A stretch of DNA of 64,000 nt from the NCBI RefSeq assembly GCF_001723685.1, contig NZ_MCBX01000005.1, positions 62,001 through 126,000 of the forward strand. The letters are read 5' to 3'. The stretch is from Candidatus Marithrix sp. Canyon 246 (GTDB lineage Bacteria; Pseudomonadota; Gammaproteobacteria; Beggiatoales; Beggiatoaceae). Positions 17,933-27,419 of the stretch are shown piece by piece. Positions within the stretch are counted from its first letter, which is position 1; each line of letters opens with the position of its first letter. Both the position numbers and the translations under genes were made by a program. Under the pieces are notes generated by a model. It did not search any database and was not told where the DNA came from. It worked only from the letters and a program-made list of their open reading frames with translations.

Positions 17933-19407
17933 GCCAATTCCTTAGTATAAATTTCATCCAAGCTTAAAGATGTAGATTCATCAGCAAGCGATAATTCATC
18001 TAACATATCATCACCCACCTTTTTTAAAAATAATTCTTCATCTTCTATCAGCTTTCCTTCTAATACTAATAGCTTATCTAATGATATTTCATTCTTTTCT
18101 GGTGCTAATTCTACTGGGTAATTATTATCAAAATCTAAAAAATAGCATTCTTCACTTAAAGATAAGAGTTCTTCTTCATCATCTTCATCTTCATCTTTTT
18201 CTTCTTCAACAGATAAAGCATCTGATAATTCTTGTTCTAAAGATAAAGCTGATTCTCCCTTTAAATATTTTTCTAATTCATCTGTAATTCCTGTTGATAA
18301 ATCATCGTCATAATCATTAAATTCTTCATTTTTTGCATCATTTGCCACTAATTTAGCCACATAATTAGGTTCATTATCACTAGAACGAAAAATTTTAATT
18401 ATAAAAAATATTAGCAATAATAACAGTATCATAGCACCAATACTTAACCAAGCTAAGGGTGAATTCAACCATTCTTTTGTCGTATCCTTTTGTTGTGGTT
18501 GCAGTCTCTTATTTGTCTCTACTTGTTGATTTAACTGAGTTTGCAATTCTGATAATTGTTTATTTTGCAGCACAATCATCTTATTCATGTCATCCAACTG
18601 TTTTTTCATAGCCGCTAATAATTCATTATTTTTTGACAATTCTTGTTTCAAATAACCATTTTCAGATTCAATACTAGTATTTTTTTCTATCAGTTTATTA
18701 ATTTGATTAATTAGTTTTTCATCATATTTAGGTGCAATTATATGTAATCGTGGTGATGAATCTACCGGCATTATTACTGGTTTTTGTTTAACTTCAGCTG
18801 TTTCTGGTGCAATCGGTATATTTTCAGTTAAACTAGCAATTTTTAATCTCGCACCCACCTTCAGCAAACTCATATCTTCTCTAGCAAAAGCCTGTTTATT
18901 AGTATTAAATATATTCAACATTTGTTGTCTTACAGTTTTTCCCTTGCGACGAGTTTTATCTGCTATTTTCCATAAACTATCATCCTTAGTCACAGTATAA
19001 AAATTATCCTTTTTTTTCTTATACAATGGAAGATCTAATAATAGTGCATATTCACGTAAAATTCGCCCACCTCTCCAATTTAATTGAATTAAAAAATTTA
19101 ATACCCGTTCCTTAACAATTTCCTTACTAGTAATATTAATATTAGCTGAAGTCTCACTAGTATTTTCAATAGCAAATTCTAGTGTTTCTAAAAATGCAAC
19201 TGGCTTAATACCAGCTCGATTAAAATTACTAGTTGATGCCAGTTGAGCTTTAAGATTAGAAATACTGTTTTTCGGAATAGATGAAACTTTTATTTGAGCT
19301 TTTAAAGGTTCATTAAATTTAGAATTTAATGTAATATGACTTAATTCTAAGGCATAACTATTTGTAATAAAAAAGCTGGTTATTATTACATAGACTATAT
19401 GTCTCAT
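17926..19407 (-). CDS. fimV: FimV/HubP-type peptidoglycan-binding inner-membrane protein
   Basis: FimV/HubP proteins organise cell poles, type IV pili and twitching. This one has a signal peptide, the FimV N-terminal domain (LELSHITLNSKFNEPLKAQI, about 22-135), a LysM-like segment (YTVTKDDSLWKIADK, about 147-200), a coiled coil (about 235-305), one membrane helix (about 318-342) and a very acidic cytoplasmic tail. At 493 residues it is shorter than many FimV proteins, and I see no C-terminal TPR motif. The ATG at 19407 is preferred over the TTG just before it. Position downstream of asd and leuB matches the conserved gammaproteobacterial order. Confidence 0.85.
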   Translation of the reverse strand: MRHIVYVIITSFFITNSYALELSHITLNSKFNEPLKAQIKVSSIPKNSISNLKAQLASTSNFNRAGIKPVAFLETLEFAIENTSETSANINITSKEIVKERVLNFLIQLNWRGGRILREYALLLDLPLYKKKKDNFYTVTKDDSLWKIADKTRRKGKTVRQQMLNIFNTNKQAFAREDMSLLKVGARLKIASLTENIPIAPETAEVKQKPVIMPVDSSPRLHIIAPKYDEKLINQINKLIEKNTSIESENGYLKQELSKNNELLAAMKKQLDDMNKMIVLQNKQLSELQTQLNQQVETNKRLQPQQKDTTKEWLNSPLAWLSIGAMILLLLLIFFIIKIFRSSDNEPNYVAKLVANDAKNEEFNDYDDDLSTGITDELEKYLKGESALSLEQELSDALSVEEEKDEDEDDEEELLSLSEECYFLDFDNNYPVELAPEKNEISLDKLLVLEGKLIEDEELFLKKVGDDMLDELSLADESTSLSLDEIYTKELAC

Positions 19408-19424
19408 CAATTTAGTTCCTTCTA

Positions 19425-19446
19425 AAACCTACGATATCGTAGGTTT
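19425..19446. promoter_or_regulatory. Perfect 22-bp palindrome between asd and fimV
   Basis: AAACCTACGAT is followed directly by its exact reverse complement. It sits 6 bp after the asd stop and about 17 bp before the fimV start. There is no T run after it, so an operator, processing site or attenuator is possible. The function is unknown. Confidence 0.6.
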
Positions 19447-19452
19447 ATTTAA

Positions 19453-20463
19453 TTAAGCTAGATAGTCTTTTACTAAAATTTCTGCAATTTGCACACTATT
19501 CAGTGCTGCACCTTTGCGAATATTATCAGAAACTACCCATAAATTTAATCCACGTGGATGAGAAATATCCTCACGAATACGCCCCACAAACACTGGATCT
19601 GTACCAGCTCCATCGGTAACTGCGGTAGGATATTCATCCATCAAAACGACACCGGGAGCATTTTTTAACACTTCACGCGCTTGTTCGACGCTGATTTTAT
19701 CACGAGTTTCAATATGCACCGCTTCAGAATGCCCATAAAATACTGGAATACGAGCCGCTGTAGGATTTACTAAAATTTTATCATCCTCAAAAATCTTTTG
19801 CGTTTCCCACACCATTTTCATTTCTTCCTTGGTATAACCATTTTCCATGAAAACATCAATATGTGGTAAAACATTAAACGCTATTTGTTTTGGATAAACT
19901 TTAGCTGTAATCGGTTTAGCATTTAGCAAATCAGCAGTTTGTTTAGCCAGTTCTTCAAGCGCATTTTTACCAGTGCCTGACACTGATTGATAAGTTGCAA
20001 CATTAATTCGTTCAATTCCTACCGCATCATAAATTGGCTTTAATGCTACCAACATTTGAATAGTAGAACAATTAGGATTGGCAATAATATTGCGGGGTTT
20101 ATAATTAGCAATAGCATGAGGATTAACCTCTGGCACTACTAAAGGAATATCAGGATCACGGCGAAATTGTGAAGTATTATCTATAACTACACAACCAGCC
20201 TCACCAGCACGCGGTGCATGAATTGCTGAAACTGAAGCACCCGGTGAAAACAAAGCAATTTGCGCCTTAGAAAAATCAAATTTCTCTAAATTACCAACAA
20301 CTACAGATTTACCTTTAAACTGAATACGCTTACCAGCAGAACGCTCACTAGCTAAAGGATATAAATTATCCACTGGAAAATCGCGCTCTTCCAAAATGGA
20401 CATCATAGTTTCACCAACTGCACCAGTAGCACCTACTACTGCAACATTAAACTTTTTACTCAT
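19453..20463 (-). CDS. asd: Aspartate-semialdehyde dehydrogenase
   Basis: Asd reduces aspartyl phosphate to aspartate semialdehyde with NADPH, the branch point to lysine/diaminopimelate, threonine and methionine. The sequence has the N-terminal nucleotide motif [12 protein letters not shown], the catalytic cysteine in NPNCSTIQM (near residue 130) and the histidine motif [12 protein letters not shown]. The length of 336 residues is normal. Its ATG overlaps the leuB stop (ATGA), indicating translational coupling in a leuD-leuB-asd unit. Confidence 0.97.
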   Translation of the reverse strand: MSKKFNVAVVGATGAVGETMMSILEERDFPVDNLYPLASERSAGKRIQFKGKSVVVGNLEKFDFSKAQIALFSPGASVSAIHAPRAGEAGCVVIDNTSQFRRDPDIPLVVPEVNPHAIANYKPRNIIANPNCSTIQMLVALKPIYDAVGIERINVATYQSVSGTGKNALEELAKQTADLLNAKPITAKVYPKQIAFNVLPHIDVFMENGYTKEEMKMVWETQKIFEDDKILVNPTAARIPVFYGHSEAVHIETRDKISVEQAREVLKNAPGVVLMDEYPTAVTDGAGTDPVFVGRIREDISHPRGLNLWVVSDNIRKGAALNSVQIAEILVKDYLA

Positions 20464-21539
20464 TTATTTTCCTTAATCGCTGCAACTACAGCGTCACCCA
20501 TTTCACTAGTAGTTACTAATTTAGTATTTTCACTTGCAATATCTTGAGTGCGTAAACCAGCTTGTAAAACCTTACTGACAGCAGTTTCAATTCGTTCAGC
20601 AAATGTCTCTTGATTAAAACTATAACGTAATAACATAGCAACTGATAAAATTGTTGCCAAAGGATTAGCCAGATTTTTTCCAGCAATATCAGGAGCTGAA
20701 CCATGTATTGGCTCATACATACCCTTATTATTAGCATCCAAAGATGCAGAAGGTAACATCCCAATCGAGCCAGTTAATTGAGAAGCCAGATCAGATAAAA
20801 TATCACCAAACATATTAGTTGTGACTATCACATCAAACTGTTTAGGCTCACGCACCAACTGCATAGCGGCATTATCAACATACATATGACTAAGTTCCAC
20901 ATCTGGATAATCCTTACTCACAGTTGTTACTACTTCGCGCCATAACTCAGTAGATTCTAATACATTAGCTTTATCTACTGAACAAAGACGTTTATTACGT
21001 TTTTGGGCACTATCAAACGCCACTCGCGCAATTCGCTCAATCTCAGTTTCAGTATAAACTAAAGTATTAAAACCTTGTCTTTCACCACTATCGAAAGTAC
21101 GAACACCGCGTGGTTCCCCAAAATAAATACCACCAGTTAATTCCCGTACTATTAGTAAATCTAAATTCTCTACCACCTCAGCCTTTAAAGTTGACGCTGA
21201 AGCTAATTCAGGAAATAACAAAGCTGGTCTTAAATTAGCGAATAGTTCAAGTTCTGAACGTAAACCTAATAAACCCTTTTCAGGGCGAATAGCAATATCT
21301 AACTGCTCCCATTTATATCCACCAACTGCCCCTAATAAAACTGCATCAGCTTGTTTTGCTAATGCCAAAGTTTCAGCAGGCAAAGGATGCCCAGTAGCAT
21401 CAATAGCAGCACCACCAACTAAGGCTTGCTCTAACTGTACATCTAAACCATCTTGCTGTAAAACTTCTAATACCTTAATAGCCTCAGCAATGATTTCTGG
21501 ACCAATGCCATCACCGGGTAATATCGCAATCGTTTTCAT
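20460..21539 (-). CDS. leuB: 3-isopropylmalate dehydrogenase
   Basis: LeuB oxidatively decarboxylates 3-isopropylmalate with NAD in leucine synthesis. Family motifs include [10 protein letters not shown] at the start, [13 protein letters not shown] near residue 135, and the metal-binding region [20 protein letters not shown] near 230-250. The length of 359 residues is typical. It overlaps both neighbours by four bases (ATGA), so it is the middle gene of a coupled operon. leuC is not in the window. Confidence 0.97.
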   Translation of the reverse strand: MKTIAILPGDGIGPEIIAEAIKVLEVLQQDGLDVQLEQALVGGAAIDATGHPLPAETLALAKQADAVLLGAVGGYKWEQLDIAIRPEKGLLGLRSELELFANLRPALLFPELASASTLKAEVVENLDLLIVRELTGGIYFGEPRGVRTFDSGERQGFNTLVYTETEIERIARVAFDSAQKRNKRLCSVDKANVLESTELWREVVTTVSKDYPDVELSHMYVDNAAMQLVREPKQFDVIVTTNMFGDILSDLASQLTGSIGMLPSASLDANNKGMYEPIHGSAPDIAGKNLANPLATILSVAMLLRYSFNQETFAERIETAVSKVLQAGLRTQDIASENTKLVTTSEMGDAVVAAIKENK

Positions 21540-22177
21540 TTATTAAATATCCAAGGTTCTGTTTGCTTACGTCGCTGTTCATAAGCTACAATTTCATCCG
21601 TATATTGTAAAGTTATTTCTATATCATCTAAACCATTGATCAAACAATGTTTTCTAAAATCATCAACTGAAAAAGTAAAAACATCCTCAGTTGGAGTGGT
21701 TATAGTTTGGGCTTCTAAATCAATAGTAAGTTTATAATCAGGCGTAAATTCAACAGCCTTAAATAAACTATCAAGCTGATTTTCATCTAAAATAATTGGC
21801 AAAATACCATTTTTAAAACAATTATTATAAAAAATATCAGCAAAACTAGGAGCAATAATAGCCCGAAAACCATAATCTAACAAAGCCCAAGGTGCATGTT
21901 CACGACTTGAACCACAACCAAAATTACGACGCGCTAATAAAATTTCAGCACCTTGATAACGAGGCAGATTAAGTATAAAATCTGTATTTAAAGGGCGATT
22001 AAAACAATCCTGCCCCGGTTCACCATGATCTAAATACCGCCACTCATCAAATAAATTTGGACCAAAACCACTACGATGAATGGACTTTAAAAACTGTTTA
22101 GGAATAATAGCATCAGTATCGACATTTGATCGATCCAAAGGTGCTACTAAACCTGTTAAAATTGTAAATTTTTGCAT
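21536..22177 (-). CDS. leuD: 3-isopropylmalate dehydratase small subunit
   Basis: LeuD is the swivelling subunit that pairs with LeuC to isomerise 2-isopropylmalate to 3-isopropylmalate. The 213 residues include [10 protein letters not shown], the substrate-contact loop [15 protein letters not shown] and [13 protein letters not shown]. The first ten codons are intact but now lie directly beside a small inserted palindromic element. The same start region is repeated 154 bp upstream, next to tyrS. No strong ribosome site stands before the present ATG, so expression may have changed. LeuC must be encoded elsewhere. Confidence 0.96.
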   Translation of the reverse strand: MQKFTILTGLVAPLDRSNVDTDAIIPKQFLKSIHRSGFGPNLFDEWRYLDHGEPGQDCFNRPLNTDFILNLPRYQGAEILLARRNFGCGSSREHAPWALLDYGFRAIIAPSFADIFYNNCFKNGILPIILDENQLDSLFKAVEFTPDYKLTIDLEAQTITTPTEDVFTFSVDDFRKHCLINGLDDIEITLQYTDEIVAYEQRRKQTEPWIFNK

Positions 22178-22336
22178 TATTTTTACGAACGTTGATCGTT
22201 ATTACTGATGTAGATGTAGTAGATGTAGGGTGGGTAGAGCGGTAGCGAAACCCACCAAAATAGCCGAAATGGTGGGTTTTGCTTCGCTCTACCCACCCTA
22301 CAATATCTGTTAAAATTGTAAATTTTTGCATTATTT
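22153..22336. mobile_element. MITE-like palindromic insertion with 30-bp flanking duplication
   Basis: A 30-bp sequence covering the leuD start (22153-22182) is repeated exactly at 22307-22336. Between the copies lies a palindrome with arms 22224-22256 and 22271-22302 (TGTAGGGTGGGTAGAGC and its near-complement). The insertion separated leuD from the tyrS end by about 160 bp while recreating the start codon. The first copy of the start opens a frame that runs out of phase with leuD and stops after 72 codons. Confidence 0.85.
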
Positions 22337-22337
22337 A

Positions 22338-23537
22338 TTATTTTTCATTCACCGAAACTCGTGCAAAACGGCGTTTTCCAACCTGATAAACATGTTCTGA
22401 ATTACTAGGAATTTTCAAACTACGATCACTAACGCGCTCACCATCAATTCTAACCGCACCTTGTTTAATCATACGCATTGCATCTGAAGTGCTAGGAGTT
22501 AAGCCAGCGTCTTTGAGTAAATTAGCAATCGGTATTTGTTGTGCCACTAAAGTAATTTCTGGCATATCTGATGGCATTTGCCCTTTTTTAAACCTAGCTA
22601 CAAATTGTTCATAAGCATCTTTTGCCGCTGCACGACTATGAAAACGTTCCACAATTTCCTGAGCAAATTCTACCTTAATATCACGTGGATTTGCACCATC
22701 ATCTACCGATTGTTTCCAATTTTTAATTTCTGCCGGCGTTTTAAAACTCAATAAATCGATATAACGCCACATTAATGTATCAGAAATTGACATTAATTTA
22801 CCAAACATCTCATTTGCTGGCTCATCAATACCAATATAATTATTTAAAGATTTAGACATTTTTTGTACACCATCTAAGCCTTCTAAAATCGGCATCATTA
22901 AAACTACTTGTGGAGTTTGCCCTTCACTTTTTTGTAATTCACGCCCAACTAATAAATTAAATTTCTGATCAGTGCCGCCTAATTCAACATCAGCTTTTAA
23001 CATCACTGAATCATAGCCTTGAATTAATGGATATAAAAACTCATGAATAGCAATAGGCTGCCCACTAGTATAACGCTTATGAAAATCATCGCGCTCTAAC
23101 ATCCGTGCCACCGTATGTTTAGCAGCTAACTTAATCAAATCACTAGCTGACATTTTATCCATCCACGATGAATTAAAACAAATCTCAGTTGTATCTGGAT
23201 CAAGAATCTTATAAATTTGCTCTTGATAGCTGCGAGCATTTTCTATGACTTGTTCAGGCGACAAAGGTTTACGAGTGACATTTTTGCCAGTTGGATCACC
23301 AATCATGCCAGTAAAATCACCAATTAAAAATAAAATTTTATGACCTAACTGTTGAAAAGTACGTAATTTATTTAATAATACTGTATGTCCTAAATGTAGA
23401 TCAGGAGCAGTAGGATCAAAACCTGCCTTAATACGCAAAGGCTTACCAGTTGCTAATTTTATACGTAATTCGTCTTCAAGTAAGATTTCAGAACAACCTA
23501 ATTTGATTTGTTCTAAATTTTCTGTTATATTTAACAT
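22338..23537 (-). CDS. tyrS: Tyrosyl-tRNA synthetase
   Basis: TyrRS charges tRNA-Tyr. The class I signatures are present: [12 protein letters not shown] (HIGH equivalent) near residue 38 and KMSKSLNN near residue 228. A C-terminal S4-like RNA-binding domain follows ([14 protein letters not shown]). The length of about 399 residues fits the bacterial TyrRS type with DLHLGH. The ATG at 23537 is chosen; a TTG two codons earlier is also open. It lies upstream of leuD on the same strand, and originally the two genes were probably only a few bases apart. Confidence 0.97.
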   Translation of the reverse strand: MLNITENLEQIKLGCSEILLEDELRIKLATGKPLRIKAGFDPTAPDLHLGHTVLLNKLRTFQQLGHKILFLIGDFTGMIGDPTGKNVTRKPLSPEQVIENARSYQEQIYKILDPDTTEICFNSSWMDKMSASDLIKLAAKHTVARMLERDDFHKRYTSGQPIAIHEFLYPLIQGYDSVMLKADVELGGTDQKFNLLVGRELQKSEGQTPQVVLMMPILEGLDGVQKMSKSLNNYIGIDEPANEMFGKLMSISDTLMWRYIDLLSFKTPAEIKNWKQSVDDGANPRDIKVEFAQEIVERFHSRAAAKDAYEQFVARFKKGQMPSDMPEITLVAQQIPIANLLKDAGLTPSTSDAMRMIKQGAVRIDGERVSDRSLKIPSNSEHVYQVGKRRFARVSVNEK

Positions 23538-23586
23538 AATCAATTATTAATATATTTTAAGTACTTATTTTAACATAATTAAAATT

Positions 23587-23871
23587 ATGAAAACTTTCAG
23601 ATGTTCTGGCATTGAGCTGGATCCACTGACTGGTTTAAAAAAAAAACCCCTCAAGTGTATCTTTAGCTCAGAGCCTAAAAATGGAAAACGATTTAACATA
23701 GTAAGTGATGAGAATCGTTTTTTTGACTATACCGTTATTATACTATTTTATCGTCGTTTATTATTTAAGATAAAAGTAAATCCAAATTACTATCGTTACA
23801 AATTTATAATACAAGCTAAGAAATTAAAAATACAAACTATAATGGAAGATATAAAAGATTGGTGGGATTAG
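23587..23871 (+). CDS. Hypothetical small basic protein (doubtful)
   Basis: The 94-residue frame starts with ATG and is rich in K, R, Y and I, without a recognised motif, signal or membrane helix. It lies at the edge of a relic zone and has no clear ribosome site, so it may be a remnant or not a gene. No function is proposed. Confidence 0.3.
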   Translation: MKTFRCSGIELDPLTGLKKKPLKCIFSSEPKNGKRFNIVSDENRFFDYTVIILFYRRLLFKIKVNPNYYRYKFIIQAKKLKIQTIMEDIKDWWD

Positions 23872-23884
23872 GATGAGGTATTTT

Positions 23885-23937
23885 ACCAGATGAGTATCTG
23901 GTGGAAGCAGCTTATTCCCCCTTTTTACAAGGGGAAT
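23885..23937. repeat. Two adjacent small hairpins
   Basis: Bases 23885-23902 form ACCAGAT, a 4-nt loop, ATCTGGT. Bases 23914-23937 form ATTCCCC and GGGGAAT arms around a 10-nt T-rich loop. They could end transcription or be relics of a mobile element. Confidence 0.5.
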
Positions 23938-23943
23938 CAACTA

Positions 23944-24237
23944 TTAATTAAACATCTCATAAGTAATATTATTAAACCAACTATGAGCATAAGCTACTTC
24001 ATGCTTTCGAGTTGCTGTTGAACTATAACAAGTATTGTTGCTTGAGTATTAGCAGCATAAGCTGATTTAGGCATCGGACCAGCTATACAGGCATCACCAA
24101 TAACATAAATATCTTTATGCAAACTTGATTCAAATGTCTTCTGATTATCACCAGCAATAACTGCATTTGCCTTAACATTGACTTCAACGACTTCACCTTC
24201 TTCATGAGAAGGAATCCATTCGATCATACTATTATCA
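23944..24237 (-). pseudogene. fccB: Decayed third copy of fccB
   Basis: This segment matches the 3' part of the two intact fccB genes, including [20 protein letters not shown] and [11 protein letters not shown], but with large internal deletions. One joins VIAG directly to NQKTFES, removing the conserved GWCPVN cysteine region. Others remove most of the C-terminal domain and shift the frame. The N-terminal two thirds are missing. It resembles the first copy at some positions and the second at others. It documents an earlier fccB copy beside the present array. Confidence 0.9.
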
Positions 24238-24369
24238 ACCTAAAGGGATAGCAACAGATCAGGAAGGCTCAAAATATGGATGATTGCATTGTTTTGAGTG
24301 CTTGCCCTAAAGAAACTTTTCGTTTATCATATAACCAATTATTAAATCACAATCAATAACAATATAAAA

Positions 24370-24576
24370 ATGCAAGCAATTGAATTTAAGTATAACTATT
24401 GTAGTAGACGTTCTGATATTTCTAGGCGTGCTGAAGAACTTTTGTTCCAGAAGATAGAGAATAAAAAATGACAGTTATTACTGATACTGGAGCGTTGATT
24501 GGCTTGTAAATTATCTCAAGTAGTTGCAGATGTTAAATCAGCCAAAGCTGGTGATAAAATTGAAACCACTACTTAA
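24370..24576 (+). pseudogene. Three gene fragments: antitoxin-like start, PIN toxin start, XseA tail
   Basis: At 24370-24471 a 33-codon frame starts MQAIEFK and ends in an AELL...KIENKK tail, resembling a shortened small antitoxin. At 24468-24509, overlapping by ATGA, MTVITDTGALIGL matches the start of a PIN-domain toxin but stops after 13 residues. From 24508 the frame KLSQVVADVKSAKAGDKIET matches the C-terminal end of exodeoxyribonuclease VII large subunit. All are truncated and fused end to end, so none is functional as read. The assignments come from pattern recognition of short stretches. Confidence 0.55.
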
Positions 24577-24597
24577 CCAATATTAAAAGGATAAATT

Positions 24598-24813
24598 ATG
24601 CAAACTTTAAAAGTAGAAATTCAAGACAGTTTGGTAGAAAAAATATTGTTTTTGTTAAATCGTTTTGATGGAGTAAAAGTTGAAACTATTGATAAAAGAG
24701 AGGAATTTTTAGAAGAACTTAAAAATTCTGAAGATGATATCTTAAATGGTAGAGTTCATAAAATAGATGATGTTGATAAATATATTGAAGAGTTAAAAAA
24801 TGCAATTGATTAA
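24598..24813 (+). CDS. Antitoxin of a RelE/YafQ-type module
   Basis: The 71-residue protein starts MQTLKVEIQDSLVEKILFLL and ends in an acidic helix (DVDKYIEELKNAID), the layout of small antitoxins that wrap around RelE-fold toxins. It begins after AAGGATAAATT and overlaps the toxin gene by 14 bp. It would neutralise the toxin and probably repress the operon (family knowledge). The antitoxin family itself is not firmly assigned. Confidence 0.8.
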   Translation: MQTLKVEIQDSLVEKILFLLNRFDGVKVETIDKREEFLEELKNSEDDILNGRVHKIDDVDKYIEELKNAID

Positions 24814-25069
24814 AACTTCTCAATATGAGAAAAATGAAAAGAAGTTTTTTAAGCAACACAAAGATTTGTTTGTGAAATATGCAAAAGTTTTAAAACAACT
24901 TCAAATTGACCCTTTTCACTCTTCACTCAGAACTCATAAATTAAAAGGGGATTTAAGTAAATATCATTCTTGTTCTTTGACTTATGAATATAGAATAGTT
25001 TTAACTCTTAAAATAGTTGATGAAGAGATAATTTTAGTCAATATAGGTTCGCATGATGAGGTTTATTGA
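24800..25069 (+). CDS. RelE/YafQ-family mRNA interferase toxin
   Basis: This 89-residue protein has the RelE-superfamily layout: a first strand and helix (LIKTSQYEKNEKKFFKQH), the central LRTHKLKGDLSKYHSCSL, the YRIVLTL strand and the end IILVNIGSHDEVY with a C-terminal His and Tyr. YafQ-type toxins cleave mRNA on the ribosome. The gene looks intact and overlaps its antitoxin. It is flanked on both sides by relics, so the module may be what keeps this segment from being lost. Confidence 0.88.
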   Translation: MQLIKTSQYEKNEKKFFKQHKDLFVKYAKVLKQLQIDPFHSSLRTHKLKGDLSKYHSCSLTYEYRIVLTLKIVDEEIILVNIGSHDEVY

Positions 25070-25346
25070 TAAGATCAATTTTTATGATGGAGAATCAAAA
25101 GGTCAAAATAGAGGTAGAACATTAGTTTATGATATTGCTATTTTATTACACACTATCAAAAACCAGATCAATTGCCCAAGATTTTTGATTCATGATGGAC
25201 TATTTGATGGCATGGATAGAGCGCATTTTATTGAATTATATAATTTAATTGAAAATACCTTATCACAAGGAATCAAGTTTCAATATATAATGACCCTAAA
25301 TGAAGAAGGTACTTTAAATCAAAACTTTGGTGATTTTGAAAAGTAA
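25053..25346 (+). pseudogene. C-terminal fragment of a DUF2326 (ABC-3C-type) protein
   Basis: From about 25071 the frame reads NFYDGESKGQNRGRTLVYDI, then PRFLIHDGLFDGMDRAHF and FQYIMTLNE. These are hallmarks of the C-terminal end of DUF2326 proteins, long coiled-coil ATPases of ABC-three-component systems. The usual Walker A and coiled-coil parts are absent; the frame simply enters from the end of the toxin gene. It is therefore a relic of a predicted defence or conflict system. Confidence 0.75.
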
Positions 25347-25352
25347 AAATGA

Positions 25353-25511
25353 TTTTTCTGGTTAGCTGGCACTGACTAGAAAAAATGAAATGCACAGATT
25401 AGCAGTGTATGACACTACCGCGCGTGAGGAGTGCGTGCCATAAGGCACTCCTCACTAGATCCAACTTCACTGACTTTAGCTTTTTTCTAGTCAGCACAAG
25501 CTAACTAGAAA
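25353..25511. mobile_element. MITE-like element with 30-bp terminal inverted repeats
   Basis: The ends TTTTTCTGGTTAGCTGGCAC (25353 on) and the near-complement at 25481-25511 form imperfect inverted repeats of about 30 bp. Inside is a second hairpin (25424-25455, GTGAGGAGTGC and GCACTCCTCAC). It contains no gene and sits between the DUF2326 relic and fccB copy 1. The inner hairpin core resembles the one at 54955-54978. Confidence 0.75.
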
Positions 25512-25513
25512 CC

Positions 25514-26812
25514 CTAATTAAACATCTCATAAGTAATATTACTAAACCAACTATGAGCATAAGCTACTTCATATTTTCGAGTTTGTGCTGAAGCATCTAT
25601 AGGTGAAATACCACCAGAATCTGGAACTGATATTATCTTACCATTGTCTAAACGATAAATAGCCGCTACTGAAATACCAAAATCATCTCCTACAACACTA
25701 TAACAAGTATTGACATAAGATGGTGTTGCCATTTCTCGCCCTTGCAATTCAGATAAAATTGCTTCAGCACAGACTTTTGCTTGAGTATTCGCTGAATAAG
25801 CTGATTTAGGCATCGGACCAGCTATACAAGCATCACCAATAACATAAATATCTTTATGCAAGCTTGATTCAAATGTTTTCTGATTAACTGGGCACCAACC
25901 ACTATCATCTGTTAAACCACTATCAAGAACAATTTTAGCGGCTGTTTGTGGAGGAATTATATTGAGAACATCTGCTGGATATTCATCTTCAAATTCACCA
26001 GCAATAACTGCATTTGCCTTAACATTGACTCCAACGACTTCACCTTCTTCATGAGAAGGAATCCATTCGATCATACTATTATCAGTGCCATATCCATACA
26101 TCTTTTCCCATCCCTGAGTAAACAAACCTTGTTTAGAAAATGCTTGATTGGCATCAAACAGCAATACCTTTGACTTAGGCTTATGATGTTTAAAATAATT
26201 AGCTATCTGACTAGCACGTTCATAGGGTCCGGGAGGGCAACGAAATGGCTTAGGTGGTGCAGAAATAATTACAGTACCACCATCTTTCATCTCTTCTAAC
26301 TGTTTTCTTAAAGTAACAGTTTGTGATCCTGCTTTCCAAGCATGAGGTATTTTTTCTGCAACCTCAGCATTATAACCATCAATCGCATCCCACTTAAATT
26401 CAACACCCGGTGACACTATTAATTTATCAAAAGCAACTTCTTCTCCACCAGCAAGACGAATTGTTTTAGCAACAGGATCAATATTCATAGCCCGGCTATA
26501 AATAAAATTTATAGCATATTTATTTAAGCCTTTATAACTAAACTTAATGGAATCTATTGTCCGTTCACCGCTTAAAACTTCATTACTCATAAAACAAGTG
26601 TGGTAATACTTATTTTGTTCAATCAGCGTCACATCAATAGTCGGATCTGCCATACGAATATATTTAGCGGCAATAGCACCACCTGAACCACCACCAATTA
26701 CAACCACTTTTTGATTAGCACCTCGTGCTATAAATGGAAAACTGACCATACCAGCCGCTGCTACACTACCTGCCGCTATCGTTACAAATTGTCTTCTACT
26801 TAGATTTGACAT
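25514..26812 (-). CDS. fccB: Sulfide dehydrogenase flavoprotein subunit, copy 1
   Basis: FccB is the FAD subunit of flavocytochrome c, which oxidises sulfide in the periplasm and passes electrons to the diheme subunit FccA. The 432-residue protein opens with a twin-arginine signal (SRRQFVTIAAG), then the FAD motif VVVIGGGSGGAIAAKYI. The two expected redox cysteines are present: RCPPGPYERAS (Cys192) and GWCPVNQKTF (Cys307). A second FAD contact is [14 protein letters not shown], and the C-terminal FCSD domain is complete. It follows fccA by 10 bp on the same strand. It is highly similar to copy 2 at 30807-32096. Confidence 0.96.
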   Translation of the reverse strand: MSNLSRRQFVTIAAGSVAAAGMVSFPFIARGANQKVVVIGGGSGGAIAAKYIRMADPTIDVTLIEQNKYYHTCFMSNEVLSGERTIDSIKFSYKGLNKYAINFIYSRAMNIDPVAKTIRLAGGEEVAFDKLIVSPGVEFKWDAIDGYNAEVAEKIPHAWKAGSQTVTLRKQLEEMKDGGTVIISAPPKPFRCPPGPYERASQIANYFKHHKPKSKVLLFDANQAFSKQGLFTQGWEKMYGYGTDNSMIEWIPSHEEGEVVGVNVKANAVIAGEFEDEYPADVLNIIPPQTAAKIVLDSGLTDDSGWCPVNQKTFESSLHKDIYVIGDACIAGPMPKSAYSANTQAKVCAEAILSELQGREMATPSYVNTCYSVVGDDFGISVAAIYRLDNGKIISVPDSGGISPIDASAQTRKYEVAYAHSWFSNITYEMFN

Positions 26813-26822
26813 ATTTTATTCC

Positions 26823-27419
26823 TTATTGTTCTTTTTGACTAGCGTAAAAGTGAACCAATTCATCAATACTATCTTTGCCATAACTGTCAACGATGAATTC
26901 TAAACGTTTATTCATCTTAGTAGGAGCAGGGCGACCAGATAAAAATTCTAACAAGCTAATTTTCAGGTAAGGCATCCATTGCCCAGCAAGAATACCTGAA
27001 TTATGCTCATCTTTTCGACCATTATCTCTATGACAACTTTCACAATAATATTTATGAAGTCTTGCACCTTTCTTAGCTTTTTCGGCATTTACTCGTTGTG
27101 GATAAACTACAGGTTTCTGTTTAGAAAAGAAATCTGCCATAGTTTCAATTTCTGTATCCGTATAACCGCGTGCTAAACGTCCCATAATAGTAGTTGGACG
27201 TTCATTAGTTTTTGCTTCTTGCATTGCTTGAATAAAAGCAAATTTAGACATTCCTGCAATAGATGGTGTTGCTGGACCAAGACTAGAACCATCAGGACCA
27301 TGACAACCTACACAAGTATTAACTAACATCAATGTATTTATATCTACCGCCATAACAGGAAGACTGAAAATCAGCCAAGTTATAGCAAATAATATATACC
27401 TTAGTATTTTAGTAAACAT
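26823..27419 (-). CDS. fccA: Sulfide dehydrogenase diheme cytochrome c subunit, copy 1
   Basis: The 198-residue protein has a Sec signal peptide (cleaved near VMAVD) and two heme-binding motifs, CVGCH (near 36-40) and CESCH (near 120). This is the arrangement of the diheme FccA subunit that takes electrons from FccB. It is the first gene of fccA-fccB and is transcribed away from hao across a 391-bp AT-rich gap. AAGAAGG precedes the start. Confidence 0.93.
   Translation of the reverse strand: MFTKILRYILFAITWLIFSLPVMAVDINTLMLVNTCVGCHGPDGSSLGPATPSIAGMSKFAFIQAMQEAKTNERPTTIMGRLARGYTDTEIETMADFFSKQKPVVYPQRVNAEKAKKGARLHKYYCESCHRDNGRKDEHNSGILAGQWMPYLKISLLEFLSGRPAPTKMNKRLEFIVDSYGKDSIDELVHFYASQKEQ

Noticed and set aside
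18081-18287. Plus-strand leucine- and histidine-rich frame inside fimV
   Set aside because: It is the complement of the acidic fimV tail; biased codons keep it open and there is no ribosome site.
22113-22331. 72-codon frame starting like LeuD (MQKFTILT)
   Set aside because: It comes from the duplicated leuD start, runs through the palindromic insert and ends out of phase inside leuD. It is a by-product of the insertion.
23994-24227. Open 77-codon frame with FccB-like sequence
   Set aside because: It has no FAD-binding domain, lacks the redox cysteine region through a deletion and ends in shifted sequence; it is a relic, not a small protein.
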